Assembly: GCF_021026345.1 (NCBI RefSeq)
Contig: NZ_JAJNCZ010000001.1
Coordinates: 620,001-684,000, forward strand
Length of the DNA stretch: 64,000 nucleotides
From: Rhizobium sp. GN54
GTDB taxonomy: Bacteria; Pseudomonadota; Alphaproteobacteria; Rhizobiales; Rhizobiaceae
Direction of reading: 5' to 3'
Part shown: piece after piece, positions 56,087-64,000 of the stretch
Layout of the letters: every line of letters starts with the position of its first letter
Numbering within the stretch: position 1 is the stretch's first letter
Position numbers and translations under genes: made by a program
Notes under the pieces: generated by a model
What the model saw: only the letters and a program-made list of their open reading frames with translations
What the model was told of the DNA's origin: nothing
Database searches by the model: none

Positions 56087-58021
56087 CTACTTCAACCCCC
56101 GCGTTTCCAGCCAGGCATCCGTCAGTTCGCCGAACCGCCCGGCCATCTCGGTGATCGCCGCCTCGTCGTCGATCCGGCCGGCGAGCCATTCGCGGGCGGC
56201 ATCGGCGAAGATCGTGCGGCCCACCGCGAAGCCCTTCACCGAAGGCGCCGCCTTCGTCGCCTCGAAGGCCTTCACCAGCTCGTCCTTCGGCGCCTCGAGC
56301 CCAAGCAGGACGATGCCGCGGCAATAGGGGTCGTTGCGTTCGATCACCGCCTGGATGTTCCGCCAGGCCTGCGCGGAGGCCTGCGGCTCCAGCTTCCACC
56401 AGTCCGGCTTGATGCCGAGGGCGTAGAGTTCTTCGAGCGCAGTCGAGACCGTCCCGGCTTCCAGCGGCCCGCTCTTGCCGGCGATGACCTCGATCAAAAG
56501 TTCGCGGCCCAACCGCCGGGCCGCCTCGAACAGCGTCCGCAGCTTCTCCTGCTGCTCCGCCTTCAGGGGCGCGGGGTCGTCGGGATGATAGAAGCACAGG
56601 CACTTGATGCAATGGCCGACCGGCCACTCGACGAGCTGCGAGCCCATGTCCTGGCTGAATTCGAAGCGCAGCGGCCGCGAGCCCGGCAGCTCGACCGGCC
56701 GGCCAAGCCAGGAGAAGCCCTTGCCGGCGGCGTCGAAGAAGGCGTCGCGGCCAAAGCGCTCGTCGATCAGCATGCCGTAGCCGGGTCGGCCGCCGGCGAC
56801 GCGCGCGGCCGCCTCCACTGTCAGCCTCTTGAAGGCGGAGATCCTCTCATGCGGCGCACCGGCCTCGTCGGCGAGATCGACGAGTTGCATGCGGTGGTCG
56901 CAGGCGAGAGCCATCAGGAGCGGGATCTCGCCGCGCCGCGTCGTCGCCCAGTGGATGTTGTTGATCGCCTCGTCCTTGCGCAGCGCCCTGTGCGGGCTGC
57001 CGTGCTCGAGGAAATGGGATAGCTCGGCAAAGGTCGGATATTCGGGCGAGCAGAGCAGGCGGGAGACGGCGAAGGCACCGCAGGCATTGGCCCAGGTGGC
57101 CGAGGTCGCGTGGTCCTCGCCCGAAAGCCAGCCGCGCAGGAAGCCGGACATGAAGGCGTCGCCGGCGCCGAGCACATTGTAGACCTCGATCGGAAACCCC
57201 TGGCCGACGATGCCGTCCTCGAGGTCGTCGCTGATCGGCCCGTCATAGACGATGCAGCCCATCGCGCCGCGCTTCAGCACGATCGTCGCCGCCGAGACGG
57301 CGCGGATCGCCTTCAGCGAGGAGAGCACGTCGTCCGCCCCCGACGCGATCATGATCTCCTCCTCGGTGCCGACGATCAGGTCGCAGTCCGGCAGCACCGA
57401 TTTCATCAGTGCCGAGACGCGCTCGGACTTGACGTAGCGCTCGAAGCCTTCCGCATGGCCGGCAAGGCCCCAGAGGTTGGGGCGATAGTCGATGTCGAAG
57501 ATGACCTTGCGGCCGAAAGCTTTGGCGATGCGGATCGCCTTGCGTTGCGCGGCCTCCGTGTTGGCCCTCGAAAAATGCGTGCCCGAGACGAGGACGGCGC
57601 GCGACGAGCGGATGAAGGCCTCGTCGATGTCGTCCTTTGAGAGCGCCATGTCGGCGCAGTCGGTGCGCACGAAGATCATCGGCGAGACGCCCTCGGCCTC
57701 GATCGCCAGCAGAACCAGCGCCGTCAGCCGCGCCGGGTCGGTGACGATACCGGCGGTGGCGACGCCCTCGCGGCCGCATTGCTCGCGGATGAAGCGGCCC
57801 ATCTGCTCGTCGCCGACGCGGGTGATCAGGGCGGATTTCAGCCCGAGCCGCGCCGTGCCGATCGCGATGTTGGCCGGGCAGCCTCCCACCGACTTGGCGA
57901 AGGAACTGATGTCCTCGAGCCGGCTGCCGAGCTGCTGGCCGTAGAGGTCCACCGAGGAGCGGCCGATCGTGATGACGTCGAGCGTCGTGTCCGCCAAGGT
58001 GTCTGGGTTTTCTGTCGGCAT
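56087..58021 (-). CDS. iolC: Bifunctional 5-dehydro-2-deoxygluconokinase/aldolase IolC-DUF2090
   Basis: A 644-residue fusion. The N-terminal half (about 12-325) is a PfkB-type sugar kinase with the closing motif GAGDAF (285-290, base D288). The C-terminal half (about 340-640) is a DUF2090 domain of the class I aldolase type (PLLMALACDHRMQLVDLA, EWPVGHCIKCLCFYHPDD, DWWKLEP). The fused form probably both phosphorylates 2-deoxy-5-keto-gluconate and cleaves the product, doing the work of IolC and IolJ. GGGAGG precedes the ATG. It is first in the iolCDEB unit. Confidence 0.93.
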   Translation of the reverse strand: MPTENPDTLADTTLDVITIGRSSVDLYGQQLGSRLEDISSFAKSVGGCPANIAIGTARLGLKSALITRVGDEQMGRFIREQCGREGVATAGIVTDPARLTALVLLAIEAEGVSPMIFVRTDCADMALSKDDIDEAFIRSSRAVLVSGTHFSRANTEAAQRKAIRIAKAFGRKVIFDIDYRPNLWGLAGHAEGFERYVKSERVSALMKSVLPDCDLIVGTEEEIMIASGADDVLSSLKAIRAVSAATIVLKRGAMGCIVYDGPISDDLEDGIVGQGFPIEVYNVLGAGDAFMSGFLRGWLSGEDHATSATWANACGAFAVSRLLCSPEYPTFAELSHFLEHGSPHRALRKDEAINNIHWATTRRGEIPLLMALACDHRMQLVDLADEAGAPHERISAFKRLTVEAAARVAGGRPGYGMLIDERFGRDAFFDAAGKGFSWLGRPVELPGSRPLRFEFSQDMGSQLVEWPVGHCIKCLCFYHPDDPAPLKAEQQEKLRTLFEAARRLGRELLIEVIAGKSGPLEAGTVSTALEELYALGIKPDWWKLEPQASAQAWRNIQAVIERNDPYCRGIVLLGLEAPKDELVKAFEATKAAPSVKGFAVGRTIFADAAREWLAGRIDDEAAITEMAGRFGELTDAWLETRGLK

Positions 58022-58072
58022 GAGGTCCTCCCGTCGGCGCGACCCGGCTGGCCGGCTCCCGCATGCCGAAAT

Positions 58073-58116
58073 GAAACATCAATTCCATTCGATAGTCAAT
58101 TCGGAATATTTGTTCC
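58073..58116. promoter_or_regulatory. IolR-type operators before iolC, overlapping the iolR 3' end
   Basis: GGAA-TATTTG-TTCC (58103-58116) is a perfect match to the GGAA-N6-TTCC operator known for S. meliloti IolR. GAAA-CATCAA-TTCC (58073-58086) differs by one base. The perfect site lies inside the last codons of iolR (stop at 58096), 82 bases upstream of the iolC start. Confidence 0.72.
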
Positions 58117-59043
58117 ATTGCGGTTTGCCCCGCCCGGAGACCCGCCCTTGCCGCCGCGTCCGCGCTGGCGGCGCTTTTCGGCGATCGCGACCGGGAGCGC
58201 CATGGCGAGCGCCATCGATGCCGACAGCGAGCGGAAGCCGCCATAATCCGCCTCCGCAACCTCGAACCAGTGCGTGGCGCAGCCCGAAAGCGGCGAGAAG
58301 GCCGAATCGGTAATCGCCACGATCGGCACGCCCCGCTCGCCGAGTGCCTGCGCCTGGCCGAGGCTTTCGGCGGCATAGGGCGAAAAGCTCACCGCGATCG
58401 CCGCATCCCGCGGCGTTGCAAAGCCTGCAAGCTCCGCATCGATCCCGTTCGGCGAAGCGATCATCTGGTGGCGGATGCCAAGCTTGCCGAAGGCATAGGC
58501 CATGTGCGCGGTCAGCGGATAGGAGCGGCGCTTGGCGACCAGGTAGATCGTCTCTGCGCCGGCGAGAAGCTCGACCGCCTGAGAAAACACGGTCCGGTCG
58601 ATCATCGCCGAAAGCCGCGCCACCGACTGGCTGGCGGCCGTGATGAAGCCCGTCAGCAGTTCATCTTCCGCATCCGCGGCAGAACCCTGCTCCAGCGTCG
58701 CCAGCCGTTCCTCGTAGGAGAGCGTGCGATCGCGCAGCCGTTCCCGGAAGACGGTCTGCAGGTCGGAAAAGCCGTCGAAGCCGAGGTGATGGGCGAGGCG
58801 GACCAGCGTGGACGGCTGCACCTCGGCGGCCTGGGCGATGCTGGCCGCCGTTCCGAAGGCGATCTCGTCGGGATGCCCGAGCGCGTAGGCCGCAACCTGC
58901 GCCAGCCGCTTCGGCATCGCCGCCTTGCGCTCGATGATGACGCTGCGCAGGCTGTCGAAGTCGCGCGGCACGCGGATCGGCCCCTCCTGCCTTGAATCCC
59001 CGTCCTGATGATCGTCCCGATGGTCGTCCATATGCGATCCCAT
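58096..59043 (-). CDS. iolR: RpiR-family repressor IolR
   Basis: A 315-residue regulator with an N-terminal RpiR helix-turn-helix (about 28-105, FGTAASIAQAAEVQPSTLVRLAHHLGF) and a C-terminal SIS sugar-phosphate sensing domain (about 140-265, YLVAKRRSYPLTAHMAYAFGKLG and SFSPYAAESL). It likely represses the iol genes until an inositol-derived intermediate binds. It starts at the ATG at 59043 (a second ATG is at 59031), after an Asp/His-rich N-terminus. It sits between iolC and divergent iolY. Confidence 0.92.
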   Translation of the reverse strand: MGSHMDDHRDDHQDGDSRQEGPIRVPRDFDSLRSVIIERKAAMPKRLAQVAAYALGHPDEIAFGTAASIAQAAEVQPSTLVRLAHHLGFDGFSDLQTVFRERLRDRTLSYEERLATLEQGSAADAEDELLTGFITAASQSVARLSAMIDRTVFSQAVELLAGAETIYLVAKRRSYPLTAHMAYAFGKLGIRHQMIASPNGIDAELAGFATPRDAAIAVSFSPYAAESLGQAQALGERGVPIVAITDSAFSPLSGCATHWFEVAEADYGGFRSLSASMALAMALPVAIAEKRRQRGRGGKGGSPGGANRNGTNIPN

Positions 59044-59073
59044 TCCCCGGTGCAGCGTCGTCCTATCGAAAGT

Positions 59074-59103
59074 GAAACATTTATTCCATGAAATGTCACT
59101 TTC
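59074..59103. promoter_or_regulatory. Operator-like sites in the iolR-iolY divergent promoter
   Basis: GAAA-CATTTA-TTCC (59074-59087) and GAAA-TGTCAC-TTTC (59090-59103) are near matches to the GGAA-N6-TTCC IolR box, set three bases apart in the 114-base gap. They are placed to allow IolR to control itself and iolY. Confidence 0.65.
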
Positions 59104-59157
59104 ATTCCGAAATGTTCAGGTCCATCATCCGGGACATCGTCAGGAGGAGGAGAGAAG

Positions 59158-60279
59158 ATGGCAGCCATCGGCATCGGATTAATCGGTACGGGATATATGG
59201 GCAAGTGTCACGCGCTTGCCTGGAACAATGTTGCGACCATCTTCGGCGATGTCGAGCGCCCGCGCCTGGTCCATCTCGCCGAACGCGACGCCGGGCTTGC
59301 GCAGGCGAAGGCGCGCGAGTTCGGCTTTTCCCGGGCCACCTCCGACTGGCGCGATCTGCTGTCCGATCCCGAAGTCGACGTCGTCTCGATCACGACGCCG
59401 AACCAGTTCCACGCCGAAATGGCGATCGCAGCACTTCAGGCCGGCAAGCACGTCTGGTGCGAAAAGCCGATGGCGACCACGCTGGCCGACGCCGAGCGCA
59501 TGGCGGCTGCGGCGCGGCAGTCCGGCCGGGTCGCGATCATGGGCTACAACTACATCCAGAACCCGGTGATGCGTCACATCCGCGCCCTCCTCGATGAGGG
59601 CGCGATCGGCACGGTCAACCAGGTGCGGGTGGAGATGGACGAGGACTTCATGGCCGACCCGGACGCGCCGTTCTCGCCGCGCAGCGAGAAGGCCTCGGGC
59701 TATGGCGCGCTCGACGATTTCGCCGTCCACACGCTGTCGCTCCTGTGGAACCTGTTCGGCCATGCCGAACAGGTCATGGCGGATCTCGGCAAGCCCTATG
59801 CCGATCGCCCGCTTCCGGCCGGCGGGCGGCGCGCCGTCGAGAACCACGACCAGGCCAATGTGCTGCTGCGCCTTGCCGGCGGCATCTCCGCCATCCTGAT
59901 GGTCAACCGCGCCGCCTTCGGCCGCAAGGGGCGGATTGCGCTGCAGATCTTCGGCTCGAAGGGGGCGATCCTCTACGATCAGGAGCGGATGAACGAATTC
60001 CAGATCTACCGCGCCACCGACCGCGCCGGCGAACAGGGCTTCGCCACCGTTCTCGCCGGCCCGCAGCACAGCCCCTATGGCCGGTTCGTTCCCGCCCCCG
60101 GCCACAGCCTCGGCTTCAACGACCTCAAGGTCATCGAATGCCGCGAGCTTCTGGCCGCGATCGCGGGCGAGCCTTGCCGGGCGGTGGATTTTTCCGAGGG
60201 GTTGCGGATCGAGCGCTCGGTCCACGCCATGGCGCAGTCGTTTGCCGAGCGTCGCTGGGTGGACGTGGCCGCCGGCTGA
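59158..60279 (+). CDS. iolY: Gfo/Idh/MocA-family oxidoreductase IolY
   Basis: A 373-residue NAD(P)-dependent oxidoreductase. The Rossmann motif GLIGTGYMG (7-15) and the EKP motif with K103 (CEKPMATT) are kept, and the later DDFAVHTLSLLWN holds the usual catalytic Asp/His. It is transcribed away from iolR. In S. meliloti the gene at this position, iolY, is regulated with the iol genes, and a role in inositol isomer or derivative oxidation is likely. The main inositol dehydrogenase (idhA) and iolA are not in the window. Confidence 0.88.
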   Translation: MAAIGIGLIGTGYMGKCHALAWNNVATIFGDVERPRLVHLAERDAGLAQAKAREFGFSRATSDWRDLLSDPEVDVVSITTPNQFHAEMAIAALQAGKHVWCEKPMATTLADAERMAAAARQSGRVAIMGYNYIQNPVMRHIRALLDEGAIGTVNQVRVEMDEDFMADPDAPFSPRSEKASGYGALDDFAVHTLSLLWNLFGHAEQVMADLGKPYADRPLPAGGRRAVENHDQANVLLRLAGGISAILMVNRAAFGRKGRIALQIFGSKGAILYDQERMNEFQIYRATDRAGEQGFATVLAGPQHSPYGRFVPAPGHSLGFNDLKVIECRELLAAIAGEPCRAVDFSEGLRIERSVHAMAQSFAERRWVDVAAG

Positions 60280-60307
60280 GGCGGTCCTCGCCGGGCTCGC
60301 GGCCGTC

Positions 60308-60345
60308 GTCATCCGCGGGCGCGACGGCGCGGACCCGCGGATGAC
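60308..60345. terminator. Short GTCAT-type hairpin between iolY and the RTX gene
   Basis: GTCATCCGCGGG (60308-60319) and CCCGCGGATGAC (60334-60345) make a perfect 12-base stem with a 14-base loop between two convergent genes. It shares the GTCATCC/GGATGAC ends of the larger repeats and probably ends transcription from both sides, although no T run follows. Confidence 0.6.
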
Positions 60346-60401
60346 CGGGGAAAAGCGTGGGGCAGGGCGCCGGTCTTTGCCGACGCCCGGCCGAAGTCTG
60401 T

Positions 60402-61436
60402 TCAGAGGATGAAGTCGCTCGAATAGTACTTCGTCAGGTTGGCCTCGATCTGGAAGTCGGCCCGGCCGTCGCCGTCGACGTCGCCGGAGATGATGTGGCC
60501 GGAGTAGCGCAACTCGCCTGCCTTGTCGTGGAAGGACTGGTTGCCGATGAAGGTGAAGGACTGGTTGCCGCTCCTGTTGACGTTGGCGTCGATGTTGCTG
60601 AGATCGATCCTGTCGTTCTCCGAGCGGTGGAAGTCCTCGATCACGTCGCGCTTGCTGCCGACGGCGGAATCCTTGATCGAATCGAAGATGAAGTGATCGG
60701 CGCCGTAGCCTCCGTCGAGAATGTCCATGCCGCGGCCGCCGACGAGGTCGTCGTTGCCGTTGCCGCCCAGGAGTTCGTCGCTGCCCGAGCCGCCGTAGAG
60801 ATAGTCGTTGCCGCTGCGCCCCGACAGGATGTCGTTGCCGCTGCCGCCTTCCAGATCGTTGGCGCCGGAATTGCCGCGCAGCGTGTCGTCATAGCCCGTG
60901 CCGATGGCGTTCTCGATGCTGGAGAAGGTCTCCTTGTGCGAGCCGACCTTGGCGTATTTGCTGTTGAGGTCCACGAAGACGCCGCGGCCTTCCAGGTCGC
61001 TGTCGTCCTGCAGTTCGTAGCTCAGCGTGTCGCGGCCGGAACCGCCGCTGAAATAGTTGTAGTAGCCGGCCGAGAGGAACGTGTCGTCGTCGTCGCCGCC
61101 GTAGTAGTCGCTCTGCAGCGTCAGCACCTCGAACCAGTCGTCGCCCGAGCCGCCATAGACCTTGTCGTAATAGTCGTCGTCGATGGCATAGCCGTTGTGG
61201 ATATAGGTGTCGTTGCCGGAATCGAGGTAGATCTTGTTGCCGCCCTCGAACCAGTTCTTCACATAGTCGTTGCCGCTGCCCGCCTCGACGTAGTTGAAGC
61301 CGCCGTAGGAACTGACGAGGTTGAGGTAGATCTTGTCGTTGCCGCCATAGGTGAAGATGTCCACTTCGTCGCGGCCATCCTGGTAGACGGTATTGCGTCC
61401 GCTGGTGCCGTAGTAGGTGTAGCCGTTCCAACCCAT
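60402..61436 (-). CDS. RTX-type calcium-binding protein, likely type I secretion substrate
   Basis: A 344-residue acidic protein without signal peptide. Many GGxGxDxLx-type nonapeptides are visible, strongest at about 185-250 (GGSGNDILS, GGSGSDELL, GGRGMDILD), and more tyrosine-rich, looser repeats fill residues 30-150. After the repeats comes a serralysin-like C-terminal domain (DRIDLSNIDANV, GDVDGDGRADFQIE) ending in SSDFIL, a usual uncleaved type I secretion signal. The protein probably binds calcium outside the cell; no enzyme domain is seen. No secretion genes are nearby. Confidence 0.88.
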   Translation of the reverse strand: MGWNGYTYYGTSGRNTVYQDGRDEVDIFTYGGNDKIYLNLVSSYGGFNYVEAGSGNDYVKNWFEGGNKIYLDSGNDTYIHNGYAIDDDYYDKVYGGSGDDWFEVLTLQSDYYGGDDDDTFLSAGYYNYFSGGSGRDTLSYELQDDSDLEGRGVFVDLNSKYAKVGSHKETFSSIENAIGTGYDDTLRGNSGANDLEGGSGNDILSGRSGNDYLYGGSGSDELLGGNGNDDLVGGRGMDILDGGYGADHFIFDSIKDSAVGSKRDVIEDFHRSENDRIDLSNIDANVNRSGNQSFTFIGNQSFHDKAGELRYSGHIISGDVDGDGRADFQIEANLTKYYSSDFIL

Positions 61437-61656
61437 CGTGCTCGTCCTCTTCCTTGCAATGATTCGTTGCTGGAGGGGAGCTTATGCATCTTTTCTGAAT
61501 GTGCGTTGAATGGAACGTTCACGTCCGGTTGATGGCACGACGCCGCCGCTGCGGCCTTCCCGCAGCAGCCCGCACGGGCGCAGCGCGAAAATTCCGCAGC
61601 GTTGCTGAAAGCAGTTGATTAGCGCGCTTCTTTTCTTTATCAGCGCCAGCGTGGAC

Positions 61657-61746
61657 GGAGAGGTGGCCGAGTGGTCGAAGGCGCTCCCCTGCTAAGGGAG
61701 TATACCGGGAACGGTATCGAGGGTTCGAATCCCTTCTTCTCCGCCA
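61657..61746 (+). tRNA. tRNA-Ser (anticodon GCU)
   Basis: The acceptor arm GGAGAGG pairs with CTTCTCC, followed by discriminator G and an encoded CCA (61744-61746). The anticodon stem CTCCC/GGGAG encloses the loop CTGCTAA with anticodon GCT, which reads AGC and AGU. A long variable arm (TATACCGGGAACGGTAT) and the T arm GGGTTCGAATCCC complete a class II tRNA. Confidence 0.97.
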
Positions 61747-61884
61747 TCCACAGCTCCTGATCGGACCATCGATTTTTCAGGTGATCCGGAGCAATATAAG
61801 CGTCAGACTTCCTTTCCCGGGCTTCTCCCGTGGCGCGTTGCGCTTTTCGGGCGGGCTGTGTCATGTGATGCGGAGCGACAGCCG

Positions 61885-62166
61885 ATGAGCAAGCGAGATC
61901 CGAAAATCGTCAGGTCTGCATTGTCCTGCAAGTTCACGGCCGACGGGGTGACGATCGACGTCGAGATCTACCAGCTGGAAGGGGCGGTGGGCTGGGTGCT
62001 CGAACTGGCCGAGGCGGACGGCAGCTCGACCGTCTGGGAGGAGCTCTTCCCCACCGACCAGGCGGCATGGGAGGAGTTCGAGCAGGGCGTCCGGGAGGTC
62101 GGGCTGACCGCGCTCCTCGATGCCGACGAGGACGAGGACGACGACGGGCCGCCGACGCTGCACTGA
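61885..62166 (+). CDS. Small acidic hypothetical protein, 93 residues
   Basis: A soluble protein starting MSKRDPKIVRSALSCKF and ending in a strongly acidic tail (DADEDEDDDG). The middle reads as a small alpha-beta fold (DVEIYQLEGAVGWVLELAEADGSSTVWEELF). GGAG precedes the ATG at 61885. No known family is recognised; similar small acidic proteins occur in rhizobia. Confidence 0.75.
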   Translation: MSKRDPKIVRSALSCKFTADGVTIDVEIYQLEGAVGWVLELAEADGSSTVWEELFPTDQAAWEEFEQGVREVGLTALLDADEDEDDDGPPTLH

Positions 62167-62427
62167 CCGGCCGTTCCGCGCGATGCCCGGACGCGGGGGC
62201 GTGCCGGTGCTTCCGGCCGCGTCCTCAAGGTGCGTCGCGATCCTGCGGATTGGCCTTGGGCGCCTCGGGTTCCTGTCTTTTCGCAAACCGTTGGACACGT
62301 CTGCGCGACCGTGTGCCACGGGCCGTCGATGCCGGATCGACGGAACGTTTCGATGTGATACACTTGTTGATCGCTTGTGCCGCCAGGGCGGAGGGCGCAC
62401 TGTTTTCCACCAGACAGGGAGGTGTCG

Positions 62428-62652
62428 ATGATTACGCGCTTTATCCGAGCCGACGATTTCGTCGGTCCGGGTGATCTCGCCATGCTGCAGCGGGCCTTTG
62501 ACGAACTCTGCAAGGAGTGCCTGCTGTCGCAGAGGTCGGCTGCCGCGGACGAACTCGCAAGGCAGGTCATCCAGCTCTACAAGGCCGGCGTCCGCGAGCC
62601 GGAGAAGCTCATTTCCATGGCAGGCAACCGCCTGCGGCGCCCGACCGGCTGA
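62428..62652 (+). CDS. Small alpha-helical hypothetical protein, 74 residues
   Basis: A soluble helical protein: MITRFIRADDFVGPGDLAML at the start, then two Cys in DELCKECLL and a helix LARQVIQLYKAGV. GGGAGG lies seven bases before the ATG at 62428. No domain is recognised. The 261-base gap before it holds no visible gene. Confidence 0.72.
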   Translation: MITRFIRADDFVGPGDLAMLQRAFDELCKECLLSQRSAAADELARQVIQLYKAGVREPEKLISMAGNRLRRPTG

Positions 62653-62774
62653 ACCGACAGGGCGAACGCACGGGGCCGGCCCCCTCGGCCCGGCCCGTCA
62701 TGTCCTACCCGATAGGCCAATGGAGCCGGCGTGAGCCGGCCCGTCTGCGTATCCGATTGCGTTTGAGGCTGGCT

Positions 62775-63068
62775 TCAGGCGGGATCCGTGGCCGCCTTGG
62801 TGCGGCGCTTGGCAGGCGCCTTCCCCGTGGCAGGTTTCGGGGCGGCGGTCTTCGGGGATACCGGCTTCAGGGATGTCGGCTTCGGGGCCGCAGCCTTTGT
62901 CGCTGCCGCCTTCCGCGGGGCGGGCCTTGCGGCTGGTGAAGACGTCTCGATCTCTGCCTCGGCCTGTTGCCAATGGCGCTCGTCCTGTCCGTGCGGGCGT
63001 CCTTCCGTCTCCCAGATCGCATAGGCCTTCTTGCGGATCAGGTCCTGCTTCTCGCTGCCGTTCGTCAT
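62775..63068 (-). CDS. DUF2934 protein with an Ala/Lys/Pro-rich tail
   Basis: The first 40 residues (IRKKAYAIWETEGRPHGQDERHWQQAEAEI) are the DUF2934 pattern. The last 50 form a low-complexity, basic tail with repeated PKP and PKTA units, resembling histone H1-like tails, which may bind DNA or RNA. Length is 97 residues from the ATG at 63068. Its function is unknown. Confidence 0.8.
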   Translation of the reverse strand: MTNGSEKQDLIRKKAYAIWETEGRPHGQDERHWQQAEAEIETSSPAARPAPRKAAATKAAAPKPTSLKPVSPKTAAPKPATGKAPAKRRTKAATDPA

Positions 63069-63332
63069 TCGCTGTCTCCTAGTTTCCCAAGACACGGTTT
63101 CACCTCAAGAGCGCCGCACTGCAACAATGTTCCATGCGGCGCGATCCGTCCACCGTTTCGATGTCGCAGCCGGGCACCCGCTGACACGGCGACAGGCCCT
63201 CGCATCGCGCCTGGCATCGAGGGGCAGGACGCGGGCGTGTTCACGAAACCGTTACCTTCGGTTGCGACACAAATCCGCATGTCTCGCCCGTCTACTTTGA
63301 GTGGGTGGCTCGAAATGGGGCAGGAGGTAGTC

Positions 63333-63500
63333 TTGAGAAAGAACAACGGTCCGGAAAAGGCGGTCACGGTCGTCCAGCAGAGCGGCAAATGGGTCGTCAC
63401 GGTGCGTGTCGACGACAGTACGGTGCATACGGCGTTCATGAGCGAGGACGAGGCGCGGAAATACGAGGCCTATCATCGCAACAGGCTGGGTCTGCGGTAG
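63333..63500 (+). CDS. Small hypothetical protein, 55 residues
   Basis: A soluble protein with two beta strands ([20 protein letters not shown]) and a helix ([20 protein letters not shown]). I choose the TTG at 63333 as start because GGAGG stands about six bases upstream; the ATG at 63315 would lie before that site and has none of its own. No family is recognised. Confidence 0.65.
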   Translation: MRKNNGPEKAVTVVQQSGKWVVTVRVDDSTVHTAFMSEDEARKYEAYHRNRLGLR

Positions 63501-63768
63501 CGCGCCCGCTCGCCCGTCCGCGTCACGGCCGGTGCCTGGCCGCGCCGTCAAGCGCGTTTCCCTGTTCATAGGCTGCGACGCAGCCCTTCCTGCCGGCAGA
63601 AAGTCACATTTTTCCGCTCTCTATGATTCGTGCGCGACTCGCTGGAGGGAACTGCCGGTTGCGTTCATTTGCGGCGGACATCTGTTATCCAATATCCACG
63701 AACAGGGATGCGGTGATTCGCGATGCGAGCAGGCGCGTGACGCCCCCGATGCTACGAGGAGACGAGAC

Positions 63769-64000
63769 ATGACGAATGCCCGGGTCCATGAGGTCGCGGA
63801 AATGCGGCCGAAGATCACCGTGATCGGCGTCGGCGGCGGTGGCGGCAATGCGGTGAACAACATGATCACCGAAGACCTCCAGGGCGCCGATTTCGTCGTC
63901 GCCAATACCGATGCCCAGGCGCTGACCATGTCGAAGGCGACGCGGATCATCCAGCTCGGCTCCGACATCACCGGCGGCCTCGGCGCCGGCGCGCACCCGG
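63769..64000 (+). CDS. ftsZ: FtsZ-family cell division GTPase, 5' part
   Basis: Only the first 77 residues are in the window. [20 protein letters not shown] and [21 protein letters not shown] are the standard FtsZ N-terminal nucleotide-binding region. The last visible part reads [13 protein letters not shown] where the main division FtsZ has TEGLGAGSQP, so this may be a secondary paralogue (FtsZ2-type), which rhizobia carry. The ribosome site AGGAGACG precedes the ATG. The tubulin signature GGGTGTG lies beyond the edge. Confidence 0.9.
   Translation, partial: MTNARVHEVAEMRPKITVIGVGGGGGNAVNNMITEDLQGADFVVANTDAQALTMSKATRIIQLGSDITGGLGAGAHP

Noticed and set aside
60357-61532. 391-codon plus-strand frame antisense to the RTX gene
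   Set aside because: It is a Val/Ala-rich mirror of glycine-aspartate repeats; the minus-strand reading has true RTX nonapeptides.
61657-61746. tRNA-Ser as an island integration site
   Set aside because: No integrase, no repeated tRNA 3' end and no change in base composition downstream; the neighbouring genes look native.

Overview
The window is GC-rich, densely coded chromosomal DNA of an alphaproteobacterium in the Rhizobiales, most likely a Rhizobiaceae member near Sinorhizobium/Ensifer or Shinella. The evidence is the gene order feuN-feuP-feuQ, ccmIEFH, degP, a two-component pair, glnE, pleC-like kinase and pepN, the iolRCDEB-iolY locus, the protein families, and short palindromic repeats of the kind scattered through Rhizobiales genomes. 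I see no prophage, transposase, CRISPR array or integrated island; this is mostly core and catabolic chromosome.

Layout. 0.1-2.7 kb: envelope-stress/cyclic-glucan regulators FeuN, FeuP, FeuQ. 2.7-7.6 kb: a small lipoprotein and the cytochrome c maturation operon ccmI-ccmE-ccmF-ccmH, whose genes overlap by four bases. ccmH carries a palindromic repeat inserted in frame before its signal peptide. 7.8-14.7 kb: DegP protease, an OmpR/HK pair and GlnE. 14.7-21.3 kb (minus strand): PleC-like kinase, PepN and a soluble Cache/chemoreceptor-like protein. 21.6-26.5 kb: two transporters, two unannotated tiny genes, a divergent uracil-DNA glycosylase and an SDR lacking the usual catalytic Tyr/Lys. 26.9-34 kb: ETF-ubiquinone oxidoreductase behind a palindrome-rich leader, an L,D-transpeptidase lipoprotein, a betaine-type ABC transporter with no ATPase gene beside it, DoxX and an MFS exporter. 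34.4-38.3 kb: lipid kinase and a divergent polyamine pair (glutamine synthetase-like enzyme and aminotransferase). 38.5-42.1 kb: a polyprenyl-phosphate-sugar glycosyltransferase pair and a UPF0104 membrane protein. 42-51.8 kb: AMP nucleosidase, YnfA, two tiny exported proteins, GST, DUF2147, SEL1 repeat protein, HisC-like aminotransferase, two PilZ-type proteins, glutaryl-CoA dehydrogenase and a PHB-depolymerase-like esterase. 51.8-60.3 kb: a DUF2158 protein and the myo-inositol catabolic locus iolB, iolE, iolD, iolC, iolR and divergent iolY. 60.4-64 kb: an RTX-type protein, tRNA-Ser(GCU), four small conserved-type proteins and the 5' end of an ftsZ gene cut by the window edge.

How it works together. 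The iol locus is the clearest pathway unit: IolE, IolD, IolB and a kinase-aldolase fusion IolC take inosose down to C3 units. IolR-type operator sequences lie in the iolR-iolY gap and, unusually, inside the 3' end of iolR just before iolC. Palindromic repeats sit mainly at convergent gene ends and inside the iol operon, where they may shape transcript ends. No clearly new multi-gene system is evident. The most unusual items are the repeat-built N-terminus of CcmH, the repeat-built C-terminus of DoxX, concentric palindromes upstream of etf-qo, and two pairs of overlooked small genes.
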